Assembly: GCF_002159975.1 (NCBI RefSeq)
Contig: NZ_NFJR01000010.1
Span: forward strand, 44,962 to 108,961
Direction: 5' to 3'
Length of the DNA stretch: 64,000 nt
DNA from: Barnesiella sp. An22
GTDB lineage: Bacteria; Bacteroidota; Bacteroidia; Bacteroidales; Barnesiellaceae
Below the pieces are notes generated by a model, which did not search any database, was not told the origin of the DNA, and saw only the letters and a list, made by a program, of their open reading frames with translations. A program made the position numbers and the translations under genes. The stretch's first letter is position 1. Each line of letters starts with the position of its first letter. This document shows positions 1 through 8,568 of the stretch, in pieces.

Positions 1-326
1 GGTAAACGAGACATATCAATATCCTCTACCCCCGACCACACGGCCCATGTGGGAATAATATACTTCTCACCAATAATAGAAGCCACATACTTCTTAGCCT
101 CATATTTATCTACCATCTGAGTATATAATGGATTGTGATCGTGCAACTTCAGCCATTGTAACTTTTCATTGAATGTGACCGGATGTTTGAGGTGCAACGG
201 GTTCCTCATTTCAAGGAAATACACTAACCTTAAATAGACCGAATCACTATACAAGAAATTCGTTTTTTTGACAATAGCCAACAACAAACGTCGTGGCGAT
301 TTTATATAATCAATAATCCTCTGCAT
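1..326 (-). CDS. ATP-grasp (TupA-like) polysaccharide-locus protein, N-terminal part
   Basis: Only the first 108 or so codons are present; the gene runs off the left edge. The readable product starts MQRIIDYIKSP and contains the pattern FNEKLQWLK, then D-x-N-P-L-Y, then DKYEAKKYV and IGEKYIIPTW. This is the usual N-terminal signature of the TupA-like ATP-grasp family found in capsule and O-antigen clusters, whose members are thought to join amino or acidic groups to surface polymers or act as transferases. The ATG (324-326) directly abuts the stop of the upstream flippase gene (327-329), so the two are translationally coupled in one minus-strand operon. The ATP-grasp core itself lies outside the window, so the family call rests on the N-terminus only. 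Confidence 0.65.
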   Translation of the reverse strand, partial: MQRIIDYIKSPRRLLLAIVKKTNFLYSDSVYLRLVYFLEMRNPLHLKHPVTFNEKLQWLKLHDHNPLYTQMVDKYEAKKYVASIIGEKYIIPTWAVWSGVEDIDMSRL

Positions 327-1592
327 CTAACTATGAGTTTTTGCTTTCATCAACCGCTTAGCCATGAGATAAATCGATACGCCTATAGCTCCCCTTATTG
401 CCAACAGCACGAACGCAACTCCCACATAACTAAATCGGGGGACCAGAATCCAGGCCAAAGCGAAGCCAACCAGAGACCACACAACATATATGTCGCGTAT
501 CAAATTTTCTTTTCCTACGAGGACCAAATAATTAGTACCATAAGAATTGGACAGAAATAAAAAAATTGGCGACAATGCCAAGATGCGAATAACAGTTGCC
601 GAATCGGAAAAATTGGGCGTCAAGAATATATCGACAAAGAGATTGGCTCCCAAAAACATAAGCAAACTCATCAATATGGCTATAGTTCCCGTAATTTTTA
701 CATAGAGGCTATGCTTCTCCTCGTGCCGGGCCAGGAACGGGAAAAAAGCTCTCGAAAGAACCTGTGTCAACTGATCGACTATCCCGTGAAATTTTTCTCC
801 GCCCGAATAGATACCTGTTGCACCGTCTCCACAATAGGTCCGCAACAAGATTACCGAAAAATTATTATATAAGTTGGGAACAATCAAACTTATAAACATA
901 TTTGTCGAATTTTTCAATCGTCTGAAAATCGGACCAAACTTCGGGAATCGCACATAAATACCATAACGTTTTACCAAAACAAACATGGCTATTATACCGC
1001 TAACGATGTATCCGCAAGCCACCAAAAGCGGCTGAAACATATAATCGCTCTGCTCACGAATAACGACAAACACCAATACCGTAAATATCAGTTTCGACAG
1101 CACATTCAAGATAGTAATATATTTCATCTGCTCAAATGCCTGAAACAGCCACTCAGGAAACAGTATATGTCCTGGTATATAGGCAAAAGTCAACAACAAC
1201 AGCAACTCTGTTTCTTTTGACAGCGAAAACAAGGGCAACAATGAAAAAAGCAAAAAGAAACATATCGCCATCAAGGTTAGTTTCGAAAAAATCACCTCAC
1301 TGAATATTTGCGAAACCACATCTATATCTTCACGAGCCCGAGCGGCATCACGAGTCGCCGTATAGTTGAACCCCCAATCCACGACAGTCTCTACAATCAC
1401 AATTACTGCCGTAGCAAAAGCTATCGCTCCAAATTTTTCTACCCCTATCACACGCGTAAGATAAGGCAAAGTAATAAGGGGAAAAACAAACGATATGATT
1501 TTGAGGATGGACAAATAGAAAAAATTTCCTACCAATCCCCGTATATCCTGATTCTGAAAAAGCGATTTTATTTTCGACTTGTTCAACCGCAT
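327..1592 (-). CDS. Polysaccharide flippase (Wzx/MATE-like)
   Basis: About 421 residues. The protein is strongly hydrophobic with roughly a dozen membrane segments. Its N-terminal region has the signature LPYLTRVIGVEKFG, typical of Wzx oligosaccharide flippases of the polysaccharide-biosynthesis/MVF superfamily, which move lipid-linked repeat units across the inner membrane. The open frame extends to 1607, but I prefer the ATG at 1590-1592: it overlaps the epimerase stop as TAATG, the usual coupling arrangement. The downstream neighbour starts immediately after the stop. The position in a upxY-led operon supports a capsule or O-antigen role. The exact substrate cannot be told. Confidence 0.85.
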   Translation of the reverse strand: MRLNKSKIKSLFQNQDIRGLVGNFFYLSILKIISFVFPLITLPYLTRVIGVEKFGAIAFATAVIVIVETVVDWGFNYTATRDAARAREDIDVVSQIFSEVIFSKLTLMAICFFLLFSLLPLFSLSKETELLLLLTFAYIPGHILFPEWLFQAFEQMKYITILNVLSKLIFTVLVFVVIREQSDYMFQPLLVACGYIVSGIIAMFVLVKRYGIYVRFPKFGPIFRRLKNSTNMFISLIVPNLYNNFSVILLRTYCGDGATGIYSGGEKFHGIVDQLTQVLSRAFFPFLARHEEKHSLYVKITGTIAILMSLLMFLGANLFVDIFLTPNFSDSATVIRILALSPIFLFLSNSYGTNYLVLVGKENLIRDIYVVWSLVGFALAWILVPRFSYVGVAFVLLAIRGAIGVSIYLMAKRLMKAKTHS

Positions 1593-2611
1593 TATTCTTC
1601 CCGACAATTATACGTCTTGTACCAGTCCACAAAGTGAGCAATTCCCTCGCTTAATGTCACTGAAGGTCTAAATCCGAAAGTCTGTTCAAATTTCGACGAA
1701 TCGGCATAAGTTTGATACACATCGCCAGCCTGCATCGGATACATCTCCAACTGGGCTTTCTTACCCATATTCTCTTCTATAATGTGAATAAAGTCCATCA
1801 AAGGTACCGGGTGGCCGCATCCTACATTATAAATATCGAATACATGGTCTTTGTCTCGGGTATAATCTATTGCTCTTATGGTAGCCTCCACAATATCATC
1901 GATATAGGTAAAATCTCTCGACAGATTGCCTTGATTGAACACCTTTATGGGACGCCCTTCGTCAATCGCTTTTACAAAGAGTGAAGGAGCCATGTCGGGA
2001 CGGCCCCAAGGCCCGTAAACCGTAAAATATCGCAAACCCGTAGTAGGTATGCCATACAAATGGGCATAGACATGAGCCATCAGTTCATCGGCCTTTTTGG
2101 TAGCAGCATACAGGCTCACAGGCTTATCGGTCTTATCCTCTTCCGAAAAAGGCACATGGGTATCCATACCGTACACACTGCTCGACGAGGCAAACACAAA
2201 ATGGGAGACCGGATAGTGTCTTACACATTCCAAGAGATTGACGAACCCTACCAAATTACTTTCGACATACGCATAAGGGTTATCTATGGAATATCTTACT
2301 CCGGCCTGGGCTGCCAAGCTACATACCTTATCAAACTTCTCTTCTCGGAAAAGAGATTGCAATGCCTCCCGATCCGCCAGATCTATCTTGACAAATCTCA
2401 ATCGGTCGTATCGATGGCTCTGCACAATTACCCCATCTGCTATCTCCTCTTTTTCAATTCCCAACAAAGCTAAACGGGAATATTTCAACTCTATATCATA
2501 ATAATCGTTCAGATTATCAAGTGCTACGATATCATAACCATGGTCTATTAAGCCTTGGCACAAATTACTTCCTATAAATCCGGCACCACCAGTAACCAAT
2601 ATTTTCATCAT
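1592..2611 (-). CDS. UDP-glucuronate 4-epimerase family NAD-dependent epimerase
   Basis: 339 residues, the normal length of the extended SDR epimerases. The N-terminus carries the NAD-binding GGAGFIG motif (residues 8-14), followed by a D-N-L-N-D-Y-Y segment typical of the UDP-glucuronate/UDP-GalA epimerase branch (LpsL/CapI/Gla). The catalytic Y-x3-K occurs as YAATK, and LRYFTVYGPWGRPDMA is the conserved substrate-domain signature of this branch. The likely reaction is interconversion of UDP-glucuronate and UDP-galacturonate in the cytoplasm, feeding a surface polysaccharide. It is the second gene of the operon, six bases after upxY. A UDP-GlcNAc or GalNAc-type substrate cannot be excluded. 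Confidence 0.88.
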   Translation of the reverse strand: MMKILVTGGAGFIGSNLCQGLIDHGYDIVALDNLNDYYDIELKYSRLALLGIEKEEIADGVIVQSHRYDRLRFVKIDLADREALQSLFREEKFDKVCSLAAQAGVRYSIDNPYAYVESNLVGFVNLLECVRHYPVSHFVFASSSSVYGMDTHVPFSEEDKTDKPVSLYAATKKADELMAHVYAHLYGIPTTGLRYFTVYGPWGRPDMAPSLFVKAIDEGRPIKVFNQGNLSRDFTYIDDIVEATIRAIDYTRDKDHVFDIYNVGCGHPVPLMDFIHIIEENMGKKAQLEMYPMQAGDVYQTYADSSKFEQTFGFRPSVTLSEGIAHFVDWYKTYNCREE

Positions 2612-2617
2612 TCAAAT

Positions 2618-3220
2618 TTATATCTTCTCCAAATAACTGCCCGGTATATAGACCGTGGCTACGGTAAAGAGGTTGTCTATCCGAACCACCACGCGGCGAT
2701 GGCCGGCTATGCGCACCAGTTCGCCTTCGATGCCGGCAAAACTGCCGGCGACAACCCGCACGCGGTCGCCCCGACGCAGGTCGTGAGGCAGCACCTCGAT
2801 TTCGTTCTCGTGGTGTTCTACCAGATAGATGAAGTCCTCCATCTGCTTGTCGGGCACTCGCAACAGCGAGCGGCTGGAAAAGTCGCGAACATACCGCATG
2901 GGGTAACCATAGTCGTTGATAAGCGAAATGCACTCTTTTTTACAACCATGAACGAATATCAACCCGCTGATAAAAGGGACTTCGACCTTCTTACGCTTTC
3001 CGCCAATCTCTTTGACAGTTTCGCGAAAAGGGATAAAGTGCTCCACCCCCATGCGGGTAAGAAGCTCCTTTATCTTGCGTTCCTGGCGATAGGTTTTCGC
3101 CACATACCACCCTTCTTCTTCAGCATCCGGCATATTCGGTTCGGTTTTGACAAAGCCTAAGCCTCCAGGCGACAAAACGTCGTCCTCGACTATATCAGGC
3201 ACTCCTGCTATCTCTTGCAT
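2618..3220 (-). CDS. upxY: UpxY-family transcription antiterminator (NusG paralogue)
   Basis: 200 residues. After a short acidic leader, residues 33 onward read WYVAKTYRQERKI and form a NusG N-terminal (NGN) domain. A C-terminal KOW-type segment follows (RRGDRVRVVAGSFAGIEGEL). UpxY proteins are operon-specific antiterminators that sit first in Bacteroides capsule operons and let RNA polymerase read through leader termination signals. That fits this position, first in the minus-strand polysaccharide operon. The usual companion upxZ is not present: the next gene, after six bases, is already the sugar epimerase. Its leader lies at 3221-3262. Confidence 0.85.
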   Translation of the reverse strand: MQEIAGVPDIVEDDVLSPGGLGFVKTEPNMPDAEEEGWYVAKTYRQERKIKELLTRMGVEHFIPFRETVKEIGGKRKKVEVPFISGLIFVHGCKKECISLINDYGYPMRYVRDFSSRSLLRVPDKQMEDFIYLVEHHENEIEVLPHDLRRGDRVRVVAGSFAGIEGELVRIAGHRRVVVRIDNLFTVATVYIPGSYLEKI

Positions 3221-3261
3221 TTTAACCTCTTAAACAGAGTTGTAAATACAATTTAACTATG

Positions 3262-3269
3262 CAAATATA
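3262..3269 (-). promoter_or_regulatory. Candidate promoter of the polysaccharide operon (-7 box)
   Basis: On the minus strand this reads TATATTTG, a perfect match to the Bacteroidales TAnnTTTG element. It would start a leader of about 35 nt before upxY. I see no clear TTTG at -33. Confidence 0.5.
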
Positions 3270-3367
3270 ACGAGAAATGGTTACATTTTAATATTATTTA
3301 CGCTATTATTCCCAATAGATAAAAGAATTTGCCACCCTTTCTGCAAGGCCTCTTAAAGAGGGGATGC

Positions 3368-3409
3368 AAAAAACGCCGCCATCCCCCTCATACCGAGGAG
3401 AATGGCGGC
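3368..3409 (-). terminator. Rho-independent terminator of the repeat-protein gene
   Basis: On the minus strand GCCGCCAT pairs with ATGGCGGC (3402-3409 with 3375-3382), with a further CCTC/GAGG inside. It is followed by six T residues (3368-3373). It lies about 75 bases after the stop of the 3485-4036 gene. The rest of the gap 3221-3484 shows no gene. Confidence 0.8.
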
Positions 3410-3484
3410 TCCATCATCTTCACTAATACAGATAAAAATAAGAACGCTTTTTCTAAAGATTAACTCACTTATCCGATGCAAAAG

Positions 3485-4036
3485 TTATGCGATAGAATTT
3501 TGGGCTTGAGGCTCATCCTTCTGCGGCTCCTGAGTGGGAACGCTGTCGGTGGGCTCTTCGGTCAGGCCGAGCAGATAGAGATTGGCTTGAGGCTCATCCT
3601 TTTGCGGCTCCTGCGTGGGAACACTGTCAGTGGGCTCTTCGGTCAGGCCAAGCAGATAGAGATTGGCTTGGGGCTCATCCTTCTGAGGCTCCTGCGTGGG
3701 AACGCTGTCGGTGGGCTCTTCGGTCAGGCCGAGCAGATAGAGATTGGCTTGAGGCTCGTCTTTCTGAGGCTCTTGAGTGGGAACGCTGTCGGCAGGAGCC
3801 GGCTCCTCATTCAGACAGAACAGAGACTTTTCACTCTGCGGTTCTTGAGAGGGGACACTGTCAGCAGGAGCCGGCTCTTCATTCAGACCGAACAGACTTG
3901 CCTCTCCTTGGGGTTCCTGTGCAGGAACACTATCGGTTTGTGCCGGTTCTTCGCTCGGACTCTGTGCATACGAAACAAAAGATGAAACGCTAACCGACAT
4001 CATAAATACTGCGACTGATAACATTAACTTTTTCAT
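3485..4036 (-). CDS. Secreted Pro/Glu-rich tandem-repeat protein
   Basis: 183 residues. A clear signal peptide (MKKLMLSVAVFMMSVSVSSF, predicted cut near A24-Q25) is followed almost entirely by repeats. Residues 98-178 are three identical 27-residue units beginning NLYLLGLTEEPTDSVP and ending QKDEPQA. Residues 47-97 are two diverged units with SLFGLNEEPAPADSVP. The units alternate a short hydrophobic LYLLGL patch with acidic, proline-rich linkers. No lipobox, enzymatic domain or anchor is visible. I do not recognise a family. The gene has its own terminator and stands alone between the capsule operon and the NtrC-type regulator gene. Confidence 0.7.
   Translation of the reverse strand: MKKLMLSVAVFMMSVSVSSFVSYAQSPSEEPAQTDSVPAQEPQGEASLFGLNEEPAPADSVPSQEPQSEKSLFCLNEEPAPADSVPTQEPQKDEPQANLYLLGLTEEPTDSVPTQEPQKDEPQANLYLLGLTEEPTDSVPTQEPQKDEPQANLYLLGLTEEPTDSVPTQEPQKDEPQAQNSIA
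3503..3745 (-). repeat. Three 81-bp in-frame tandem repeats
   Basis: Three consecutive 81-bp units encode the same 27 residues. They differ only at a few silent positions (for example ctgagtggg versus ctgcgtggg on the plus strand). An older diverged unit precedes them at 3746-3826. The near identity points to recent expansion by slippage or unequal recombination. Confidence 0.9.
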
Positions 4037-4174
4037 AATTCCACATTTTTAAGTTATACACTCTATTATTCCATTCTTCGCCTAATGAAAATACAATCGC
4101 CGTGCCAATGGCGCCAATATGCACATAAAGCTCTATTTATTAAGATATTAAAAAATAATACCACTTGTAGCATA

Positions 4175-4227
4175 GTGTGGAATAGTGTGGAACAGATGTG
4201 GAGTGGTGTGGAAAAATTCCACACCAC
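4175..4227. repeat. Iterated GTGTGGAA motif with perfect hairpin
   Basis: GTGTGGAA occurs at 4175-4182, 4185-4192 and 4206-4213, and inverted at 4217-4224. The last pair lies in a perfect 11-bp stem (4203-4213 with 4217-4227) with a 3-base loop. It sits in the gap 4037-4233 upstream of the repeat-protein gene and could be a protein-binding array or a second stem after the neighbouring terminator. Confidence 0.55.
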
Positions 4228-4233
4228 ACACCC

Positions 4234-4270
4234 AAAAAGCATCGGGACACCCCAATTGGAGTGCCCCGAT
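4234..4270 (-). terminator. Rho-independent terminator of the NtrC/kinase operon
   Basis: 4241-4270 is a near-perfect 13-bp stem with an AATT loop, reading ATCGGGGCACTCC on the minus strand, with two G-U pairs. It is followed by five T (4234-4238). It lies 55 bases after the response-regulator stop. Confidence 0.85.
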
Positions 4271-4325
4271 ATAGATGTACGGGAACCGAGATTGAAAGGC
4301 GACAATCACCCCCACCCGCCCGGCT

Positions 4326-5651
4326 TCACTCGATGTGATACAGTTTGAGTTTGTTGTAGAGTGTCTTGCGATCGATGCCCAGCATTTCGGCCGCCCGGCT
4401 CTTGTTGCCTGCACAGTGTTGCAGAGCGGCCACAATCTTGGTGCGTTCGCTCTCGGGGTCGTGCAATGCGGCCGTCCGTTTCGCAGACTCGGCAACCTCC
4501 AGCCCCAGATGTTCCACCCCGACGGGAGCTCCTTGCGACAGCAGGGCGGCCCGCATTACGGTATTGCGCATCTCGCGCAAGTTACCGGGCCAGCGATAGC
4601 GACAAATCTGCTCCATGGCATCGGGCCGGAATCCCGGGACGGGCTTCTCCAACTCGCGATTGGCCTGGTCCAGAAAGAAGTTGGCAAAGAGTGGAATATC
4701 TTCGCCCCGCTCACACAGGCGAGGCATATGGATGGTAAACTCATTGATGCGGTGATACAAATCTTCGCGGAAGGTACCCGCGGCTATGGCAGCCTTCAAG
4801 TCTTCGTTGGTAGCGGCAATCAACCGCACATCGACCTTAATATCGGTCGTGGTACCTATCGGCTTGACCCTCCGCTCCTGCAACACCCGGAGCAGTTGTA
4901 TCTGCACGTCGTAACTGAGGTTGCCTATCTCGTCGAGAAATATCGTGCCTCCGTCGGCCTCGACAAAGGCTCCCACCTTGTCTTCGATAGCCCCCGTAAA
5001 CGACCCCTTCTTATGACCGAAGAACTCGGAGGCGGCCAACTCCCTAGGGATGGCTCCGCAATCGATGGCCACAAACGGACGGTCGGCTCGCTTGCTCAAC
5101 TGGTGTATCCGCTTGGCCACATACTCTTTACCTGTACCACTCGCCCCGTTGATTAAGACCGACATGCTGGTAGGGGCTACCAACCGTACATACGAATAGA
5201 GCTGCCGGGCAGCTTCGCTCTGCCCCTCGAGATAGCCGGGCTCTTCGGGTGCAGCCTTTGGCTTGGGCTGCTTCGGTTCGACGGCACGGGCGGCGGCCCC
5301 GAGTACCTCGTTGATTTTTTGCAACAGATCTTCGGGATTGACCGGCTTGGCTATATAATCCTTGGCCCCCAGTTTCATGGCCTGGACGGCCGAGGGGATG
5401 GCTGCATAACTGGTCATCACGATAACCGGCACCGGTTGCCGCCGGGCATTGAGCCACTCCAGCAGGTCGATGCCTTCGCCATCGGGCAGCCGCAAGTCGC
5501 ACAGCACCAAGTCGACGGCTTCGTCCTGCAGTGCACGCCGGGCCGCTCCCACCCCCGAAACCGAGGTGATGGCAAAGCCCTTTTTGGTAAGCCACGTCTG
5601 CAGCATGAGGGCAAATGTAGTATCGTCCTCGACGATAAGAATATGGTTCAT
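4326..5651 (-). CDS. Sigma-54-dependent response regulator (NtrC family)
   Basis: 441 residues with the full NtrC architecture. The receiver domain (1-115) has acidic pocket D9/D10, phospho-acceptor D52 (CDLRLPDG) and K102. The AAA+ domain (about 140-370) has Walker A GASGTGKE (169-176), the sigma-54 contact loop as GSFTGA (216-221) and Walker B GGTIFLDEI (234-242). A C-terminal Fis-type helix-turn-helix follows (NKSRAAEMLGIDRKTLYNKL). It should activate RpoN-dependent promoters after phosphorylation. Its start overlaps the stop of the hybrid kinase by four bases (ATGA), so the kinase is the obvious partner. The divergent efflux operon is a plausible target, but I could not find a convincing -24/-12 promoter there. 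Confidence 0.93.
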   Translation of the reverse strand: MNHILIVEDDTTFALMLQTWLTKKGFAITSVSGVGAARRALQDEAVDLVLCDLRLPDGEGIDLLEWLNARRQPVPVIVMTSYAAIPSAVQAMKLGAKDYIAKPVNPEDLLQKINEVLGAAARAVEPKQPKPKAAPEEPGYLEGQSEAARQLYSYVRLVAPTSMSVLINGASGTGKEYVAKRIHQLSKRADRPFVAIDCGAIPRELAASEFFGHKKGSFTGAIEDKVGAFVEADGGTIFLDEIGNLSYDVQIQLLRVLQERRVKPIGTTTDIKVDVRLIAATNEDLKAAIAAGTFREDLYHRINEFTIHMPRLCERGEDIPLFANFFLDQANRELEKPVPGFRPDAMEQICRYRWPGNLREMRNTVMRAALLSQGAPVGVEHLGLEVAESAKRTAALHDPESERTKIVAALQHCAGNKSRAAEMLGIDRKTLYNKLKLYHIE

Positions 5652-8104
5652 GGTTGTTGTTCCTCCTTTCTTAAAATAGCTTGCAACTCGTCCCGTATCT
5701 GCCCGGCACAGGCGAGCAGAGGGGTCAAGTGTTCCGACAGGCTATCGCTCCACGGGGCAGCCCCCTCCTCTTCCAGTCGCGAAAGCAACGGCAGCATGTC
5801 CGAGAGCTTCAGCATGGCAAAAAGCGGCTGCCATTTGTGAGCCATACGGGTAACGACTACCCCGTTGCGCGTCTCGCGAGCCTGCTCCAGCTCTTCGATC
5901 TGGGTCGTAAGTTCGTGCAAGAGGGTTTCCAGTATCTTCACACGGGCGGCCCGGTCGTCACCGGCAAACACGGTGAGCGGCGAAAAGTCATATCGCCCCT
6001 GCGACTCTTCACCTTCGGCGGTCACAGGCTGCGGCTCGGCTACGGCCCGAGGTACCTCGTGCCAAATGGCCGACAGGCAGTCGGACAGCTGTGCCAACGA
6101 GAAGGGTTTGCGTAACACACGCGAAAAGCCTTCGGACAACAGACGCTCCGAATCGCTGCGGGCCGTGACCACGACCACGGGAATATCCCGGGCCCGGGGC
6201 ACCGACGAATCGCGCAACGATTTCAAGAACTGCACACCATCCATCTCGGGCATCTGCATATCGGTAAAGACGGCGTCGAAGGGTTCGTGCTCCAGATAGC
6301 TGACCACCTCTTCGGGCCGCACACAGGAGACCGCCTCCACGCCGAGTTGTTTCAACTGGTTTTCAAAGAGGGTCAATTGTATCTTGTCGTCGTCGAGCAA
6401 CAGGCAGCGGCGCCCGGCAAAGGCGGGAGCTTCGGGCTCGGCCTCGCCGTCGACCTTGTCGAGCGGAATCTCTACGGTGAAGGTACTGCCCACCCCCTCC
6501 TGGCTGCGCACATCGAGCCGGCCGCCGAGCAGGTCGACCAACTGCCGGGTAATCGTCAAGCCCAACCCGAAGCCTTCGATACCCTGGGCCGACGACAAGC
6601 GGGTAAAGGCCTGGAATATCTGTTCCAAATCGTCACGGGCAATGCCCCGCCCCGTATCGCTCACCGAGAAGACCAGGTATTGTCCCCGCACGAATAGATG
6701 CACGGTGACCCGTCCCCGGGCGGTAAACTTCAACGCATTGGAGAGCAGGTTGTCGACAATCTGCTGGATGCGCAACGGATCGCCCGCAAAGGTGGCATTG
6801 GCCGACGGTTCGGCCTTCAACTCCAGCGTCAACTGCTTCTTCTCGGCCACCGGCTGCATGGCCGAGACAATCTTCTCGAACAACACCCGCGGATTGAAGG
6901 TAAGGTGATTGACATCGAGTTTGTGCGACTCCAGCCGATAAAAGTCGAGCAGGTCGCTCACCAGCGACAACAGATGGTCGGACGAGGCCTTCATATTTTG
7001 CAGATAGAACCGCTGCCGCTCGCTGTTGTCGAGCCTCATCATCAGTTCTACATATCCGATAATCGAACTGAGCGGAGCCTTGAAGTCGTGCGTAATTGTC
7101 AGCATCAGCTTCTCGCGAGCCTCCAGCAGCTCTTCGGCCCGACGGCGGGCCTCCTCCAGTTCGCGACGCCAGCGGTCGTCGCGCATCCAGCCCCGCCACA
7201 CCATGATGCCGAATATCAACGCCAGCACGATAGCCCCCGAGGCCACCCCCACCAGAGCATTCATCGACTCCTGGCGGATAGCCTCGTTGCGGTCGAGAAT
7301 CCGCTCCGAGACCAACAGTTGCTCCTGCTCGAAGCTACTCATCAGCCGGCCTATCTGCCCGCTCAACCGCTGGTTGTCAAACCGCAGTCGCCAGCGTTCC
7401 CGCTCGAGGGCCTGCTTCGAGAGCTCGCGACTCTCGTGAAAACCGCTCTCCATGGCCTTCAGGTCCAGAGCCAGCGAATCGCTCAAAGCCCCAATCCGCC
7501 GCGACTCCGACCGAATGCTGTCGAGTCCGCCCGGCGACTTGCCCGATATGGCATCGGCTATGCGACCGAACAGATTGCGCCGCTTGCGCTTCTCCATGAG
7601 CGAATCGCTCTTCTGGGCCAACTTTTGCTGATGGGCATGAATAAGGAGCAAGGAGTCTTGCTGACGCATGATGTCGTCGAACTTGCGATTTTGTTCCTCG
7701 GCCACATCGATCGACGTACTCATCAACCGACGGATGACCGAATTTTTCCGATTCAACAGATAGACAATGCTGTCGATACGCGACAACTGCACCGAGTCGG
7801 CAGTGATGTTACACAACGAATCGACGCACGACACGGCATCGTTCATCAAACGCCGGTACACCGGATAATCGGAATAGCGTCCCCACACCAGCGATTGCCC
7901 CAGCGTCTCGGTACGATAGAGCAGCGACAGCGCATCGGATACTCGATGGCGCTTGGCCGTCATATCCTCCTCAACCTCACGCACCGATACCAACAGCCCT
8001 ATCTCGTGATAGACAAACCACGAGGAGGAGAGCAGCACGACAACGAGCAGCAAATATCCCCACAACGCCTTGTTGCGGGTAGCTTTTCGGGAATAGGAAG
8101 CCAT
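5648..8104 (-). CDS. Hybrid sensor histidine kinase with receiver and HPt domains
   Basis: 818 residues. Membrane helices lie near 13-33 and 284-304, enclosing a long periplasmic region rich in heptad-like charged segments. Then come a short coiled coil (310-335), HisKA with phospho-acceptor H339 (ITHDFKAPLSS), and HATPase with an N-box N452/N456, G1 DTGRGI (483-488) and G2 GFGLGL (511-516). A receiver follows with D615 (FTDMQMPEMDG) and K666, then a C-terminal HPt-like helix bundle with H756 (RMAHKWQPLF). This is a complete His-Asp-His phosphorelay in one protein. It would pass phosphate to D52 of the overlapping NtrC-type regulator. The stimulus is unknown; no recognised periplasmic sensor fold is apparent. 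Confidence 0.93.
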   Translation of the reverse strand: MASYSRKATRNKALWGYLLLVVVLLSSSWFVYHEIGLLVSVREVEEDMTAKRHRVSDALSLLYRTETLGQSLVWGRYSDYPVYRRLMNDAVSCVDSLCNITADSVQLSRIDSIVYLLNRKNSVIRRLMSTSIDVAEEQNRKFDDIMRQQDSLLLIHAHQQKLAQKSDSLMEKRKRRNLFGRIADAISGKSPGGLDSIRSESRRIGALSDSLALDLKAMESGFHESRELSKQALERERWRLRFDNQRLSGQIGRLMSSFEQEQLLVSERILDRNEAIRQESMNALVGVASGAIVLALIFGIMVWRGWMRDDRWRRELEEARRRAEELLEAREKLMLTITHDFKAPLSSIIGYVELMMRLDNSERQRFYLQNMKASSDHLLSLVSDLLDFYRLESHKLDVNHLTFNPRVLFEKIVSAMQPVAEKKQLTLELKAEPSANATFAGDPLRIQQIVDNLLSNALKFTARGRVTVHLFVRGQYLVFSVSDTGRGIARDDLEQIFQAFTRLSSAQGIEGFGLGLTITRQLVDLLGGRLDVRSQEGVGSTFTVEIPLDKVDGEAEPEAPAFAGRRCLLLDDDKIQLTLFENQLKQLGVEAVSCVRPEEVVSYLEHEPFDAVFTDMQMPEMDGVQFLKSLRDSSVPRARDIPVVVVTARSDSERLLSEGFSRVLRKPFSLAQLSDCLSAIWHEVPRAVAEPQPVTAEGEESQGRYDFSPLTVFAGDDRAARVKILETLLHELTTQIEELEQARETRNGVVVTRMAHKWQPLFAMLKLSDMLPLLSRLEEEGAAPWSDSLSEHLTPLLACAGQIRDELQAILRKEEQQP

Positions 8105-8536
8105 AGTTCACGATTTGGCGGTGAAGATAAAAAAATTTCCACAAAAACCAGCCCCTCCTCCCCCCGCTATTTTTCATTCCACCTCTTCCTCCCTACCCGA
8201 AACGGCCCCACGCCTGCCCCCCAACTACATGCCGGCCATCAGCATCGGCCGCCATTCATGACATACACTCGGGGGCATCACACCTTTTTAATAAGGAGGG
8301 ACGAAAAACAGCTCCTGTCCACGGCTCAAAACGCACCACGGCCTGCCACAGGTTTCCCGTTCACTTCTGCCGCCTGCTTACCCTACCCATCCCCCTCCCC
8401 AAAAACGGTCCGGACCGGATCCGTTTCACAGCTTTACAGCGATTATCTCCCGTTTTTTATACCCCACTCATACAGAAACGGAAAATATGAACATACAGTA
8501 GGGAAATCTCATCGCGATAAAGCATATATAACTACC
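8105..8536. other. Divergent intergenic region between kinase and efflux operons
   Basis: About 430 bases without a supportable gene. The region is C-rich on the plus strand. It holds a 10-bp palindrome GGTCCGGACC (8407-8416), possibly a regulator site, and an ATG-poor pyrimidine stretch. A GG-N10-GC spacing occurs near 8505-8518 but does not otherwise resemble a sigma-54 promoter. Confidence 0.4.
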
Positions 8537-8544
8537 TATTTTTG
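8537..8544 (+). promoter_or_regulatory. Candidate -7 box of the efflux operon
   Basis: TATTTTTG matches TAnnTTTG. It lies 25 bases before the chosen ATG at 8569, giving a short leader. No clear -33 element is visible. Confidence 0.5.
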
Positions 8545-8568
8545 CAGTGGATAAATGAAACAAACGTT

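Noticed and set aside
3503..3826. 81-bp tandem units considered as a CRISPR array
   Set aside because: The units are contiguous, lack unique spacers and are in frame within a coding sequence.
3476..3985. 169-residue plus-strand repeat frame
   Set aside because: It is the mirror of the minus-strand repeat protein, which has a signal peptide and terminator. The plus frame has neither.
8495..8520. Possible sigma-54 promoter (GG-N10-GC) before the efflux operon
   Set aside because: Only the dinucleotide spacing fits; the surrounding bases do not resemble TGGCAC-N5-TTGC, while a good TAnnTTTG box lies closer to the gene.
6698..8554. 618-residue plus-strand open frame across the hybrid kinase gene
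   Set aside because: It is antisense to a kinase with all catalytic motifs. Long antisense frames arise here from GC-rich codon use; the same applies to those at 15708-17555 and 55268-57511.
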